This document shows positions 50,929 through 60,059 of a stretch of 64,000 nt of DNA, one piece after another. The notes beneath the pieces were generated by a model that was not told where the DNA came from, searched no databases, and saw only the letters and a program-made list of their open reading frames with translations. The stretch is from Candidimonas nitroreducens (GTDB lineage: Bacteria > Pseudomonadota > Gammaproteobacteria > Burkholderiales > Burkholderiaceae_B). The first letter of the stretch is position 1; the number at the start of each line of letters is the position of its first letter. The translations under genes were made by a program, and so were the position numbers. Where the stretch lies: positions 310,001 to 374,000 of the forward strand of contig NZ_NJIH01000007.1 of NCBI RefSeq assembly GCF_002209565.1, read 5' to 3'.

Positions 50929-51891
50929 CTATTTCCCGTGGATGCCGGCGGCGATGCGCTGATATTTCTGGAGATACGCTTGCAGGTAGCTGCGAAACGC
51001 CTGCGGAGAGGCGCTGGCCTTGGCCTCGATACCCTGCTGCGCCAGGCGCTCGCGAACCTGGGGCTGGTTCAGCACGGCGGCGATGGCATCGTGCAACTTG
51101 GCGACGATGGGTTCAGGCGTGCCGGCGGGCGCCATAATGGCATTGAAGGTTTCGTCCTCGAAGCCCGGCAGGCCGGCCTCGTCCAGGGTAGGAACGTCAG
51201 GCAGCATGCTGGAGCGCGTCTTGGTGGTGACGGCCAGGGCCTGCAGCCTGTGGGTCTTTACATTGGGCCCCGAGGTGCTCACCTGGTCGAACATGCCGTC
51301 CAGCCGGCCGCTCATCACGTCGAGCAGCGCCTGGCTGTTGCCCTTGTAATAGACATGCAGGAACTTGACCTTGGCCTGGGCGCCGAACAGTTCGGCGGCA
51401 ATGTATCCGGTAGAGCCCAGCCCCGACGAACCCACGGTGGCGGAGCCCGCGCGCTTGCGGGCAAACTCTATGAACTCCCGTACCGTATGCTCTGGCCTGC
51501 CCGGAGGCGTTACCAGCACCATGGGTATGCTGCAGGTCTGGGTCACCGGAGCAAAGTCTTTCAGCGCGTCGTAGCCCGCGCCCGGAAGAAATTCGGGAAC
51601 CGAGACAAAGGTATTGGCCACTGCAAGCAGCGTGTAGCCGTCCGGCTTCGACTTGGCCACGTAGCGCGTGCCGATCGCGCCCGAAGCGCCGGCCTTGTTC
51701 TCGACGATTACCGGCTGCCCCAGCTTGCCTTCGAGGCCTTTGGCGACAATGCGCGCCAGCATGTCCACGGTTCCGCCGGCGGCAACCGGCACCACGATAG
51801 TAATGGGGTGATCCGGATAGGCGGCGAGGGCGGGAGCCGCCCCCATCATGGACATGACTATCACAGCTGCCGCCCGCAGAGATTTGCGCAT
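50929..51891 (-). CDS. Bug-type receptor
   Basis: A 320-residue TctC/Bug protein with a Sec signal (MRKSLRAAAVIVMSMMGAAP) and core motifs ITIVVPVAAGGTVDMLARIV, VIVENKAGASGAIGTRYVA, FLHVYYKGNSQALLDVMSGR and LQKYQRIAAGI. It lies downstream of the class II aldolase gene on the same strand (144 bases apart) and is convergent with the second LysR gene. Probable ligand: an acid metabolised by the aldolase. Confidence 0.92.
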   Translation of the reverse strand: MRKSLRAAAVIVMSMMGAAPALAAYPDHPITIVVPVAAGGTVDMLARIVAKGLEGKLGQPVIVENKAGASGAIGTRYVAKSKPDGYTLLAVANTFVSVPEFLPGAGYDALKDFAPVTQTCSIPMVLVTPPGRPEHTVREFIEFARKRAGSATVGSSGLGSTGYIAAELFGAQAKVKFLHVYYKGNSQALLDVMSGRLDGMFDQVSTSGPNVKTHRLQALAVTTKTRSSMLPDVPTLDEAGLPGFEDETFNAIMAPAGTPEPIVAKLHDAIAAVLNQPQVRERLAQQGIEAKASASPQAFRSYLQAYLQKYQRIAAGIHGK

Positions 51892-52035
51892 GGTGAATTT
51901 CCTCGATAAGAGTCAATAAAAACATGACCGAACGGACGGCCAGGCTTCCTGCTTCGTGATGAAGTCCATTACCGCAGCCCGCTGCGCGCATACGCCCCGG
52001 ACATATACGCCGGGACACTAATGCACGCCGGGACG

Positions 52036-52833
52036 CTAGCTGTCGTAGGGGGCATATGGGCCGGGCTCCGCCTTCAGCAGGCGCAGCAGGGCGTGCCATT
52101 CCAGCTCTCCGTAGGGACGGCGGGTACCGGGTTGATAAAGATGGGCCGAGCGCTGCAGCGTCGATTCATCGGGAAGATTCAGGCCATCCAGGCCGCCCGC
52201 CATCGCGTCGACCTGGGCGCGGCAGGCCAATTCCAGCTGGTACATGAGGTTGAAGGCCTGTGGCACCGAGGCGCCGCATACCAGCAGCCCGTGATTGCGC
52301 AGGATCATGGCATTGTGCGGCCCGAGGTCGGCTACCAGCCGCTCTTGCTCGGACTTTTCGATGGCGGGGCCCTCGAACGCGTGATAGGCAAGGTGGCCGT
52401 GGAACCGGGATGCGGTCTGCGTCAGGGGCAGCAGGCCGCAACGCATGGCCGAGACCGCCATGCCGGCCCGGGTGTGCGTATGGATCACACACCCCACATC
52501 GGGCCGCGCGCGGTGGATGCAGCCGTGGATGACGTAGCCCGACTTGTTGATGCCGTACGCGGTATCGGGCTTGCGATGCACATTGCCGTCCAGATCCAGC
52601 TCGACCAGGCTGGATGCCGTGATTTCCCGATACAGCAAACCATACAGATTGATCAGCAGGCGCTCGTGCCCGCCGGGAATCCGGGTAGTGATGTGGTTGT
52701 AGATCAGGTCGGTCATGCCGTAGCGATCCATCAGGCGATAGCACGCCGCCAGCCTGCAGCGCTCTTGCCATTCTTCTTGCGCCACCAGCGCTTTCAGCGA
52801 CGGGAAGTCCGTCGAATATTGCGGATCAGCCAT
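52036..52833 (-). CDS. Class II aldolase/adducin-family protein
   Basis: A 265-residue zinc-dependent aldolase-fold protein. The metal histidines are in VIHTHTRAGMAVSAM and MILRNHGLLVCGAS; other landmarks are YRLMDRYGMTDLIYNHITTR and LINLYGLLYREITASSLVEL. This subgroup includes decarboxylases and aldolases acting on hydroxy/keto acids. The start at 52833 (MADPQYS) is preceded by a weak G-rich ribosome site. Forms a unit with the Bug gene downstream. Confidence 0.88.
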   Translation of the reverse strand: MADPQYSTDFPSLKALVAQEEWQERCRLAACYRLMDRYGMTDLIYNHITTRIPGGHERLLINLYGLLYREITASSLVELDLDGNVHRKPDTAYGINKSGYVIHGCIHRARPDVGCVIHTHTRAGMAVSAMRCGLLPLTQTASRFHGHLAYHAFEGPAIEKSEQERLVADLGPHNAMILRNHGLLVCGASVPQAFNLMYQLELACRAQVDAMAGGLDGLNLPDESTLQRSAHLYQPGTRRPYGELEWHALLRLLKAEPGPYAPYDS

Positions 52834-53049
52834 ACTGCCGCCCCATATAAAAATTAGGAAAGATAATATCCAAGCACGCCAGCATCCAAGCATGCCGGAT
52901 CGCCCAAACACGCCCGGCGCCGGCCAAACAAGGAAGTGCAGTGTGAGCTTTAGCTATTTATTGTAAAAAGCAGGAGCGGACATGGCCATCGAAATATTCT
53001 TAGTATTCCATTAGTAAAAGTAATACATTAGAAGAAAAAACTGCACGCA

Positions 53050-53465
53050 TGCTATAGCGCTTGGCGACCGACCTCCCCGAAAATCGCTCGGTTCAGCTCG
53101 CACTGTTCCGGCAGGAAACGGAACTCGCACATAGTGTCATCGGGCAAGAGCTCGCGCCGAGGCCGATGCCGATGCCGATGCCGATGCCGGCAAGGTGCGC
53201 AGTGCGCCGCAGTTGTACAGCGCTTCTTCGCAGGCTACAGGCCGGGCAGGTTGAACCAGCGCTGCAGCAAGTGGACGTGCAGAATGCGCTCCAGCCCGAT
53301 GAGCTAGCGGCAATTGCCGGCCGTTGGGTAGCGGGCCGAATCGACGCCACAAGACGTGACCACGGCATCAGTGCCTGCATCCCGGCCAGGAATGCATCTC
53401 GTCGCACGGGCTTACGGTGCCAGTCGAACCTGCTGTGATCCGCCACGGCTGCCAAGGTTCTCTGC
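53050..53465 (-). pseudogene. Decayed IS5-family transposase fragment (N-terminal part)
   Basis: Minus-strand translation across frames gives TLAAVADHSRFDWHRKPVRR, DAFLAGMQALMPWSRLVASI then, after a frame change, GLERILHVHLLQRWFNLP, EEALYNCGALRTL, and finally LPDDTMCEFRFLPEQ and FGEVGRQAL. These correspond in order to the N-terminal region of IS5-type transposases (RR..FL.EMD..VPW..L..LI.P, GLERMLR..FLQ.W, EEALY......R, PDETT...FRH). Frameshifts and stop codons interrupt it, and the catalytic C-terminal half is missing. It is a remnant, not an active element. Confidence 0.75.
53162..53189. repeat. GCCGAT hexanucleotide tandem repeat, 4.7 copies
   Basis: Four perfect GCCGAT units plus GCCG, preceded by one near-copy (GCCGAG). 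It lies inside the transposase remnant, at the place where intact transposases have the short loop before P-D-E-T-T, so it probably arose by slippage after inactivation. Confidence 0.85.
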
Positions 53466-53773
53466 CTCTTACCGCGATCCTGCGCGTGACACCGCTTATC
53501 TGCAAGACGAAGCTCCACGGTGAGGACTCGATCAGCGAATCCCTTAGCTCAGCCCCAGCTCGACTGACGAATGGCCGTTGCCATTCGTTGACTCAACTGA
53601 ATGAAAGAGCCGCACAGAGTGGAGCTGATTTTCGCCGCCAGAATACATGAACCACCCTCAGGCAGCCCCGCGTTGGCCCACATCTGCCCTGCCCGGATGA
53701 GCAGTTTTGAGCTGTACCAACACGGCCTTAATCAGCGTCAAACATCATTCAAACAGGTACAAGCAGCTGTGTA

Positions 53774-53802
53774 TTGACAGGTAGTGTTTGTAAAACTACT
53801 AT
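53774..53802 (+). promoter_or_regulatory. Sigma-70-like promoter of the enolase-superfamily gene
   Basis: A perfect -35 TTGACA (53774-53779), a 17-base spacer and TACTAT (53797-53802) as -10. The spacer contains TAGT-N9-ACTA, a possible operator. The start codon is 46 bases downstream. Confidence 0.65.
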
Positions 53803-53847
53803 GAAGTACTTTTATTGAAGCTATAGCATAAAAATTACGAGACGCCC

Positions 53848-54960
53848 TTGAAGATCGAGCGAATTGAAGTGTTCGGAGTCGCGGTTCCACTGATCGGCGA
53901 ATATGCCACCTCATATCAGAGCGAATCCAGCCAGAAAAGTGTTGTGATCCGGATCACGGATCATGAAGGCCGAATCGGCCTGGGTAATGTCGACCCGGTC
54001 GCAGGATATTCTGTTGATTCGATAGAAGACACGCTGAGAGCGTTGCGATCGCGCTTTGCGCCCCTAGTCATCGGCATGGATTCTTCCAATATCCATCTAC
54101 TGCTCCAGAAAATGGAAGCGGAAGTACCGGGCTACCTAGATGCTAAAGCCGCCATTGAAATGGCTTGCGTTGATCTGGCTGCACGCTCACTCGGCCTGCC
54201 GGTTCATACCTATCTCGGCGGAGCCGTCAAAGACCAACTACTCTTCAATGCATGGGTAGGCATTCTTCCGCCGGACGAAGCCGCCAGCGAAACCGCCGAG
54301 TGGCAGCGCCGCGGCTTCCGCTCTGCCAAGGTCAAAGTAGGTGGCGGCATTGAAGCCGACCGTGACCGGATCAGTGCAATCAGGCAGGCTGTCGGATCTG
54401 ATTTTCAGTTGCGCATCGACGCCAACGCGGGGTATGACGCCGACACATCGATCCGGCTCGTACGAATGCTGGAGCCATTCAACCTGCAGTTATTCGAGCA
54501 GCCGGTGCCTGCCGACGATCTGGCAGGGATGAAACGCGTACGCTGCGAGTCGGGAGGAATCCCGATCATGGCTGATGAATCCGTACTCGATCACGCCAGC
54601 CTGATACGTCTGATCCAAGCGGAAGCGGCGGACATTGTCAAAGTGAAGGTAATGAAGCAGGGAGGCCTCTACAAAACGCGCTCGATGATTGCTACCGCTG
54701 AAGCCGCCGGCTTGCGTTGCGTCCTTGGCCATGGCTTCGGGCTCGGTATTAACACGATGGCTGAAATCATGTTGGCCGCGACCTCGAGCAATGTGATGGA
54801 TGGCATCGAGTGCGTCGGCCCCCTGAAAACTGCGGACGACATTGTGGTCGCAAAGTTGGACTTGAATTCAGGCAGCCTGCCTCTACCGTCAGGGCCTGGA
54901 TTGGGGGTAACGCTGGATGACGACAAGCTTGCCCGTTATCAGATGACGCCACCACTTTAA
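53848..54960 (+). CDS. Muconate-cycloisomerase/mandelate-racemase-like enzyme
   Basis: A 370-residue enolase-superfamily enzyme. Key residues: FRSAKVKVGGGI (K-x-K), LRIDANAGYDADTSI (metal Asp), LQLFEQPVPADDLAGM (metal Glu), PIMADESVLDHASL (third acidic ligand), DIVKVKVMKQGGLYK (Lys of the last general base) and LGHGFGLGINTMAE. The Lys-x-Lys ... Lys pattern is typical of the muconate lactonizing subgroup. The start is TTG at 53848; no ATG fits. First gene of the lower-GC block with a TauD-type dioxygenase and TctCAB. Substrate unknown. Confidence 0.86.
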   Translation: MKIERIEVFGVAVPLIGEYATSYQSESSQKSVVIRITDHEGRIGLGNVDPVAGYSVDSIEDTLRALRSRFAPLVIGMDSSNIHLLLQKMEAEVPGYLDAKAAIEMACVDLAARSLGLPVHTYLGGAVKDQLLFNAWVGILPPDEAASETAEWQRRGFRSAKVKVGGGIEADRDRISAIRQAVGSDFQLRIDANAGYDADTSIRLVRMLEPFNLQLFEQPVPADDLAGMKRVRCESGGIPIMADESVLDHASLIRLIQAEAADIVKVKVMKQGGLYKTRSMIATAEAAGLRCVLGHGFGLGINTMAEIMLAATSSNVMDGIECVGPLKTADDIVVAKLDLNSGSLPLPSGPGLGVTLDDDKLARYQMTPPL

Positions 54961-55018
54961 CCACCAGGCTGCGCGTTCATACTTTCTAACACGTTCAATT
55001 CAAGGGGGGGGAACAAAC

Positions 55019-55876
55019 ATGATCAATGTAATACCATCTGGCAAAGCACTGTGTGCCGATGTCGAAGGCGTAGACCTTTCCGAGCCGATGGACGGGAATA
55101 CCCTGAAGTTGATCATCGATGCATGGTCGCAACATTTGGTTTTGCGCTTCCGTGACCAGAAGCTGTCCGACCAAGCCCTCGAGCGTTTCTCTGCACGACT
55201 AGGCAAACTGGATGCGGCTCCCATGTATACCGCCGGCACGCGAGTAGACGTCGATAGTGATTTCGTAACGGTGATCTCTAACGTCAAAATCGATGGCAAG
55301 CCGATCGGCGACCTTGGCGACGGCGAGTCGCTCTGGCATACCGACATGTCGTACAACGAGGTGCCGCCAATGGCCAGTGCACTGTATGCACTAGAGATAC
55401 CCGCGACCGGAGGCAATACTGGCTTCAGTAATATGTATCTTGCCTACGAAACCCTGCCCGATAGACTGAAGCACCGGATTGCGAGCATGCAGTGCAAGCA
55501 CGATGCCAGTAGGAACAGCACTGGTGGCCGGCGTGGCGACTATCCAGATGTCACAAACCCGAAGGACGCGCCCGGAGCAGTCCATCCGATCGTCCGCACG
55601 CACCCAACCACCGGACGCAACGCTCTATTCCTGGGCCGCAGGTTGAACGCCTATGTAATGGGGCTTAGCCTGGAGGACAGCGAGGCGTTACTTGATGATC
55701 TGTGGGATCACGCAACGAAGCCGGAACTGACCTGGCACCAAGAATGGAAGGTCGGCGACCTAGTTCTTTGGGACAATCGCTGCGTGATGCACCGACGCGA
55801 TGCGTTTAACGGCGGCGAACGTCGGATTATGCATCGAACGCAAATTGCCGGCGACAAACCTGTATACGTTCCTTAA
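55019..55876 (+). CDS. TauD/TfdA-family Fe(II)/2-oxoglutarate dioxygenase
   Basis: A 285-residue dioxygenase. Iron ligands: GESLWHTDMSYNEVPP (His and Asp of HxD) and DNRCVMHRRDAFNGGERRIM (second His and 2OG-binding Arg). The family oxidatively cleaves or hydroxylates taurine, 2,4-D-type ethers, sulfate esters and others. A GGGGGGG run, an unusual strong ribosome site, lies 8 bases before the ATG at 55019. Between an enolase-superfamily gene and a TctC receptor, it probably initiates breakdown of the imported acid. Confidence 0.9.
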   Translation: MINVIPSGKALCADVEGVDLSEPMDGNTLKLIIDAWSQHLVLRFRDQKLSDQALERFSARLGKLDAAPMYTAGTRVDVDSDFVTVISNVKIDGKPIGDLGDGESLWHTDMSYNEVPPMASALYALEIPATGGNTGFSNMYLAYETLPDRLKHRIASMQCKHDASRNSTGGRRGDYPDVTNPKDAPGAVHPIVRTHPTTGRNALFLGRRLNAYVMGLSLEDSEALLDDLWDHATKPELTWHQEWKVGDLVLWDNRCVMHRRDAFNGGERRIMHRTQIAGDKPVYVP

Positions 55877-55936
55877 GCAGCGGGAGCACATATCGCTTAA
55901 TACATCAACAACCATCAACAGGAAACAGGAGACAAA

Positions 55937-56917
55937 ATGGCACGAGAGAAAATTATTGCCTTCGCACGCCGCGGCCTTGTAGTCGGCGGAATGTTGGCTT
56001 GCGTGACGGGTGCAGTATCGGCTCAGGAAAAATATCCGTCACGCCCCGTCGAAGTCATCGTACCCTGGGGAGCCGGCGGCGGATCGGATCAGACGGCGCG
56101 GATGATCGCCAAATACCTCGAAGCTGACCTGAAAGCTTCGTTCCCGGTGGTCAACGTGCCCGGTGCCTCTGGGGTTACAGGCGTCCAGAAGTTGCTGCTC
56201 AATCCCGCAGATGGCTATTCGCTAGGCGTCAGTGGTGACTACTACGCGATTCTCGGCAGTCCGAAGGCCAAGTGGAAATTGAGCGACTTCATCCCAATTG
56301 CCGTCGTGATCAATCAGGCAGGCGCCATCTTCGTGGCTAATGACAGCCGATTCAAAACCTGGGCCGATGTCGAAAAAGAGGCTCGTGCCAAGCCGAACTC
56401 GCTCAAGATTGCGATGGCGGGATATGGAATCATTGACGAGATTCATACCAACTATCTTCTGGCCAAAGGTGTCAAACTGAATGTCGTGCCGTACAACAAT
56501 CCCAGCGAACGCTATGTATCGATCTTGGGAAAGCATGTGGATCTGTTGTACGAGCAAGCGGGAGACCTGAAGTCGTACCTAAACAACCATCAAATGCGCC
56601 CGCTCCTGTCTGTGACAGCTCAGCGCTTCCCCTTGTACCCGGATGTGCCAACCACGGTCGAGAATGGCTACAACATTACGGTGCCCCAGGTTCGCTGGGT
56701 CTACATGAAGGCCGGCACTCCTCCATCACGGGTGAAGGTCATTGCCGACTCTCTGGAACGAATGTCCCATACGCCGGAGTTCAAAGCCTATCTCGCTTCC
56801 GAGTATGCGGATCCCGCCAGCTTCGTGCCTCTGTCCAAGGCGCGAGACTTCCTCCAGCAGATGATAGACTCGGTACGTAGGGAGGCTTCAGAGGCTGGAC
56901 AGAAAACCGCCAAATAG
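55937..56917 (+). CDS. tctC: Tripartite tricarboxylate transporter receptor TctC
   Basis: A 326-residue Bug/TctC protein with a Sec signal (ending VSAQEKYPS) and core motifs VEVIVPWGAGGGSDQTARMI, VVNVPGASGVTGVQKLLL and NVVPYNNPSERYVSILGKHV. It is followed by genes for TctB and TctA, so unlike the other five Bug proteins in the window it belongs to a complete transporter. AGGAGAC precedes the ATG. Confidence 0.92.
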   Translation: MAREKIIAFARRGLVVGGMLACVTGAVSAQEKYPSRPVEVIVPWGAGGGSDQTARMIAKYLEADLKASFPVVNVPGASGVTGVQKLLLNPADGYSLGVSGDYYAILGSPKAKWKLSDFIPIAVVINQAGAIFVANDSRFKTWADVEKEARAKPNSLKIAMAGYGIIDEIHTNYLLAKGVKLNVVPYNNPSERYVSILGKHVDLLYEQAGDLKSYLNNHQMRPLLSVTAQRFPLYPDVPTTVENGYNITVPQVRWVYMKAGTPPSRVKVIADSLERMSHTPEFKAYLASEYADPASFVPLSKARDFLQQMIDSVRREASEAGQKTAK

Positions 56918-56948
56918 CTAGACGTATAAAACCATATTGGGCTACGGT

Positions 56949-57515
56949 ATGCGGAACTCAAAGATCAGCGGAGTGCTGCCCTATTTGATCGTTTTATTGG
57001 CGGCAATTTTTTTCTACTACAAGACGACGCAATTCGATTTCGAAGCGCCCGATGGGCGTCTCGGGCCAGACGCCTGGCCGAGGATCGTACTTGGCCTACT
57101 GGCACTGGTCTGCGTCTATGAAATCGTCAGGCGAGTTTTCTTTAATGCCGCGAAAACGCTCCAAAGCGATACACCACATTCCACGGAAGCAACACCATCG
57201 TATGACTCGTTGACGTCTGACGAAGAGGACGAACCCTCCTATCCCTGGCTGCTTTCCCTCGGCATCGCAATGACTATCGGCTATGTCGCTTTGCTGGAAA
57301 CACTTGGGTTCTTCCTGTGCACGGCGCTCTATCTGGCCGGGTTCATTGTACTGGGAGGGTATCGTCGCATAGGGGTAACTCTTGCGGTCAGCCTGCTCGG
57401 CAGCTTCGTATTCATGTTTATTTTCATGAAAGTCGTCTACGTGTCATTACCGCTGGGCACCGGGCCCTTTTCATACGTATCGCTCCTGTTGATTCGGCTG
57501 ATGGGGATCCATTGA
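56949..57515 (+). CDS. tctB: Tripartite tricarboxylate transporter small subunit TctB
   Basis: A 188-residue membrane protein with four predicted spans: SGVLPYLIVLLAAIFFYYKT, WPRIVLGLLALVCVYEIVRR, WLLSLGIAMTIGYVALLETL and a C-terminal pair VTLAVSLLGSFVFMFIFMKV. A charged loop (SLTSDEEDEPSYP) separates spans two and three, typical of TctB. The ATG at 56949 was chosen; a TTG at 56937 is an alternative. It forms the membrane complex with TctA. Confidence 0.88.
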   Translation: MRNSKISGVLPYLIVLLAAIFFYYKTTQFDFEAPDGRLGPDAWPRIVLGLLALVCVYEIVRRVFFNAAKTLQSDTPHSTEATPSYDSLTSDEEDEPSYPWLLSLGIAMTIGYVALLETLGFFLCTALYLAGFIVLGGYRRIGVTLAVSLLGSFVFMFIFMKVVYVSLPLGTGPFSYVSLLLIRLMGIH

Positions 57516-57653
57516 GATGAAATCGCCCCTCCCTAGTTCCATACCCACCTACCCTTTAACAAGAGAAAAGCCCGTCTCGACCAGACGACGCGGAATTCAC
57601 GACAGCTGCCACTCCAGACTCAAATATCGCGCACAGCGTGAAGGACGATAGAT

Positions 57654-59177
57654 ATGGTCGACATACTTCAACAGTTTGGCGGCGGCATTCTTGCCTGTTT
57701 TCAGCTGGCTAATTTTCTAGCATTGGTGGTGGGTCTGGTGATGGGCATGTTGGTCGCCGTTCTGCCTGGCCTGACCGCGGTGATGGGCATCGTGCTCGCG
57801 TTGCCGTTCACTTTCAGCATGCCTATCACGCCAGCGATCATCTTGCTATCGGCCATGTACATTTCCGGAACCTACGGCGGCGCCTTCACCTCGATCCTGT
57901 TCCGGATTCCTGGCGAGCCCCTCGATGTACCGCTGCTCTGGGATGGCTTCCAGATGGCGCGCAAAGGGGAGCCAGCCAAAGCGCTGGGCTGGACGATGTT
58001 CGCCGCACTCGTGGGAGGCGTCATTTCGGTCATTCTGGCCGTGCTGATGGCACCGCAGTTCGCCAGCTTCGGATTGAAATTCGATTCACCGGAGTATTTC
58101 GCCATACTGCTGTTTGCGCTGACCACTGTGGTGGCTTTGGGTGGAACCTCGATGGTAAACGCCCTCATCAGTCTGTTTCTCGGCTTGGTGGTGGCCACAG
58201 TAGGCGTCGATGTTGTCTATGGCGCGGATCGCTTCACTTTCGGCGTTCCCATGCTTTCAGATGGTGTCGAGTACCTCACCGTGATGGTCGGCGCTTACGG
58301 CTTGGGAGAAGTCCTCACTCGCCTGGAGAGGCGCTTCAAAGCCGCGCAACTCGCCAAAAGCGGTACGGTTGCGACACGGTTCCCATCATTGCCGGAGGTA
58401 TGGCAGATGCGAGCGACTTTTGCTCGCAGTTCTGCCATTGGATTGGCTCTGGGCACTATTCCAGGTGCTGGCGCGACTATCGCATCCTTCGTCTCCTACG
58501 GCACTGAAGCGCAGTATTGCAAGCGACGGAAGATTCTCGGCTCCGGGATTGCCGAAGGTATCGTCGCCCCCCAGACAGCCTCAACTGCCACGGTAGCTGC
58601 GGCGATGGTGCCATTGCTGACCCTAGGCATTCCCGGCAGCGGTGCAACCGCCGTGATTCTCGGAGCGTTCCTTTTGCAGGGAATACAGCCCGGCCCCCAA
58701 GTTTTCATCAAGGATTCCACGCTCGTGTTCACGATCTTTGGATCGCTGCTTTTGGGCATCATCGGCATGTGTCTGCTCGGCTACTTCGCAATCAAGGCGC
58801 TGATCCGAGTCTTGTATCTACCTGAGGCAATCACATCGGCCTTCGTTATTATTTTCTGTTTTATCGGCGCCTTCTCGGCGCGTAACAACATTACCGACCT
58901 ATGGATGATCGTCGTGTTCGGCATCGTCGGATATCTGTTCGAGCGCTTCAAGTTTCCCATTGCGCCAATGGTGCTGGGGTGCATCCTCGGGCCGCAGACC
59001 GAAAACGCATTCATGATCAGCATGATCAGCTATCAGGGAGATTGGACTGTCTACTTCACCCGGCCGATAGCGGGAACCATCATGGCATTGAGCGTGATCG
59101 CGTTAGCCTACCCCCTGTTGCGCCATATCTCTCAGCGACGCACGAGTGCACGATGGGGGGAGAAATCGGCGTACTAG
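57654..59177 (+). CDS. tctA: Tripartite tricarboxylate transporter large subunit TctA
   Basis: A 507-residue permease with about 11-12 spans. The TctA signatures are clear: GLVMGMLVAVLPGLTAVMGI, YISGTYGGAFTSILFRIPGE and, in the second half, LGTIPGAGATIASFVSYGTE and TLGIPGSGATAVILGAFLLQ. It transports the acid delivered by TctC with Na+ or H+. The 138-base gap after tctB contains no gene. Confidence 0.93.
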   Translation: MVDILQQFGGGILACFQLANFLALVVGLVMGMLVAVLPGLTAVMGIVLALPFTFSMPITPAIILLSAMYISGTYGGAFTSILFRIPGEPLDVPLLWDGFQMARKGEPAKALGWTMFAALVGGVISVILAVLMAPQFASFGLKFDSPEYFAILLFALTTVVALGGTSMVNALISLFLGLVVATVGVDVVYGADRFTFGVPMLSDGVEYLTVMVGAYGLGEVLTRLERRFKAAQLAKSGTVATRFPSLPEVWQMRATFARSSAIGLALGTIPGAGATIASFVSYGTEAQYCKRRKILGSGIAEGIVAPQTASTATVAAAMVPLLTLGIPGSGATAVILGAFLLQGIQPGPQVFIKDSTLVFTIFGSLLLGIIGMCLLGYFAIKALIRVLYLPEAITSAFVIIFCFIGAFSARNNITDLWMIVVFGIVGYLFERFKFPIAPMVLGCILGPQTENAFMISMISYQGDWTVYFTRPIAGTIMALSVIALAYPLLRHISQRRTSARWGEKSAY

Positions 59178-59225
59178 GATCTGCCGCCTCAGGAGCGGGA
59201 TGCGTTGCAGATCGGACGCATTCAG

Positions 59226-60059
59226 TCAGTCAATGCCCGGAAACTGTAGCCGACGGGCAGTTAACGGCAGGAATACCTGCTGATAGAAGCTAGGCATTTT
59301 GCGATAGGTATAGCTGAAGATTTCCCAGTGCATGCCAATACTTCCAAGTGCCTGGCCGATGGCGGTGCAGGCATCATGAGGAAGTTGGCCGCAGGAGATA
59401 GTGTGCGTGACGTGGAGAGTTGGGGCGTTGAAGCGTTCGCTTAGCATTTGTGTGAGCGGCATACTAATGTGTGCAAGCGGCTCTTTGAGCAATGTACCGA
59501 ACTTGTGTTCCGGCAAATAGACCTCGCTGAAGGTCTGAAATTCCAAGTTGACACTGATCAGGCGGGAAATGCAGACAAACCGGTGTTCACCCGCCAAGAA
59601 TGCACTCCATGGCCCGGTAGCCTTGGTGCTCTTGATACTCAGCACTCGCCCATAGACTGGCAGCAGGTGCTCACCGTCTTCATCGAGGAAGCGAAAATTG
59701 TGGATCTCATTTGCATTGACCGGCAGCCCTGCAACGAAACTGCCCTGACCATGGCGGCGAACGATGATGCCGTGCTCTACCAGAGCCTGCAGTGCGCGCT
59801 GCACCGTCCCCAGACTCATGGGCAGGACATCGACCATCACTGCTTCAGACGGCAGGCGCTCACCTGGTTTCCAGACGCCGGACTCTATCGCCTCCAGGAA
59901 AGCGTTGTACAAGGCAATGTACTTGGGTACCGATTGGTCGCGGCCGAGCGGAGGAGCTCGGAATTGCTCCGCCATTTGTTTCAAGCGAAGATCCGCCTTT
60001 TCGCCATGTCGGCCGCGGCGGATGGCAGGATGGGCCTTACTGGCGACTGTCTGAGGCAT
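59226..60059 (-). CDS. GntR-family regulator, HutC/UTRA subfamily
   Basis: A 277-residue regulator with an N-terminal winged HTH (SVPKYIALYNAFLEAIESGV, MSLGTVQRALQALVEHGIIV, RHGQGSFVAG) and a UTRA ligand domain (HRFVCISRLISVNLEFQTFS, ISMPLTQMLSERFNAPT). TATAAT hexamers on the minus strand (60073-60068 and 60096-60091) lie so close that the frame start at 60059 would be almost leaderless; ATG 59975 (MAEQFRAP) is a realistic alternative start. Convergent with tctA and divergent from the quinone oxidoreductase, it is the probable regulator of this block. Confidence 0.87.
   Translation of the reverse strand: MPQTVASKAHPAIRRGRHGEKADLRLKQMAEQFRAPPLGRDQSVPKYIALYNAFLEAIESGVWKPGERLPSEAVMVDVLPMSLGTVQRALQALVEHGIIVRRHGQGSFVAGLPVNANEIHNFRFLDEDGEHLLPVYGRVLSIKSTKATGPWSAFLAGEHRFVCISRLISVNLEFQTFSEVYLPEHKFGTLLKEPLAHISMPLTQMLSERFNAPTLHVTHTISCGQLPHDACTAIGQALGSIGMHWEIFSYTYRKMPSFYQQVFLPLTARRLQFPGID

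Larger units (their letters stand above)
52834..53847. other. 1-kb gene-poor junction region with IS debris
   Basis: No intact gene is visible. 52940-53045 is AT-rich. 53050-53465 contains a decayed IS5-type transposase fragment with an internal hexanucleotide repeat. 53466-53770 shows no clear feature. A good sigma-70-like promoter (53774-53802) precedes the enolase-family gene. The region marks the change from high-GC genes to the lower-GC block that follows. Confidence 0.6.

Noticed and set aside
53061-53438. A 125-codon plus-strand frame containing an RPMPMPMPMP stretch
   Set aside because: It is antisense to the IS5 remnant and its Met-Pro run is only the GCCGAT tandem repeat.
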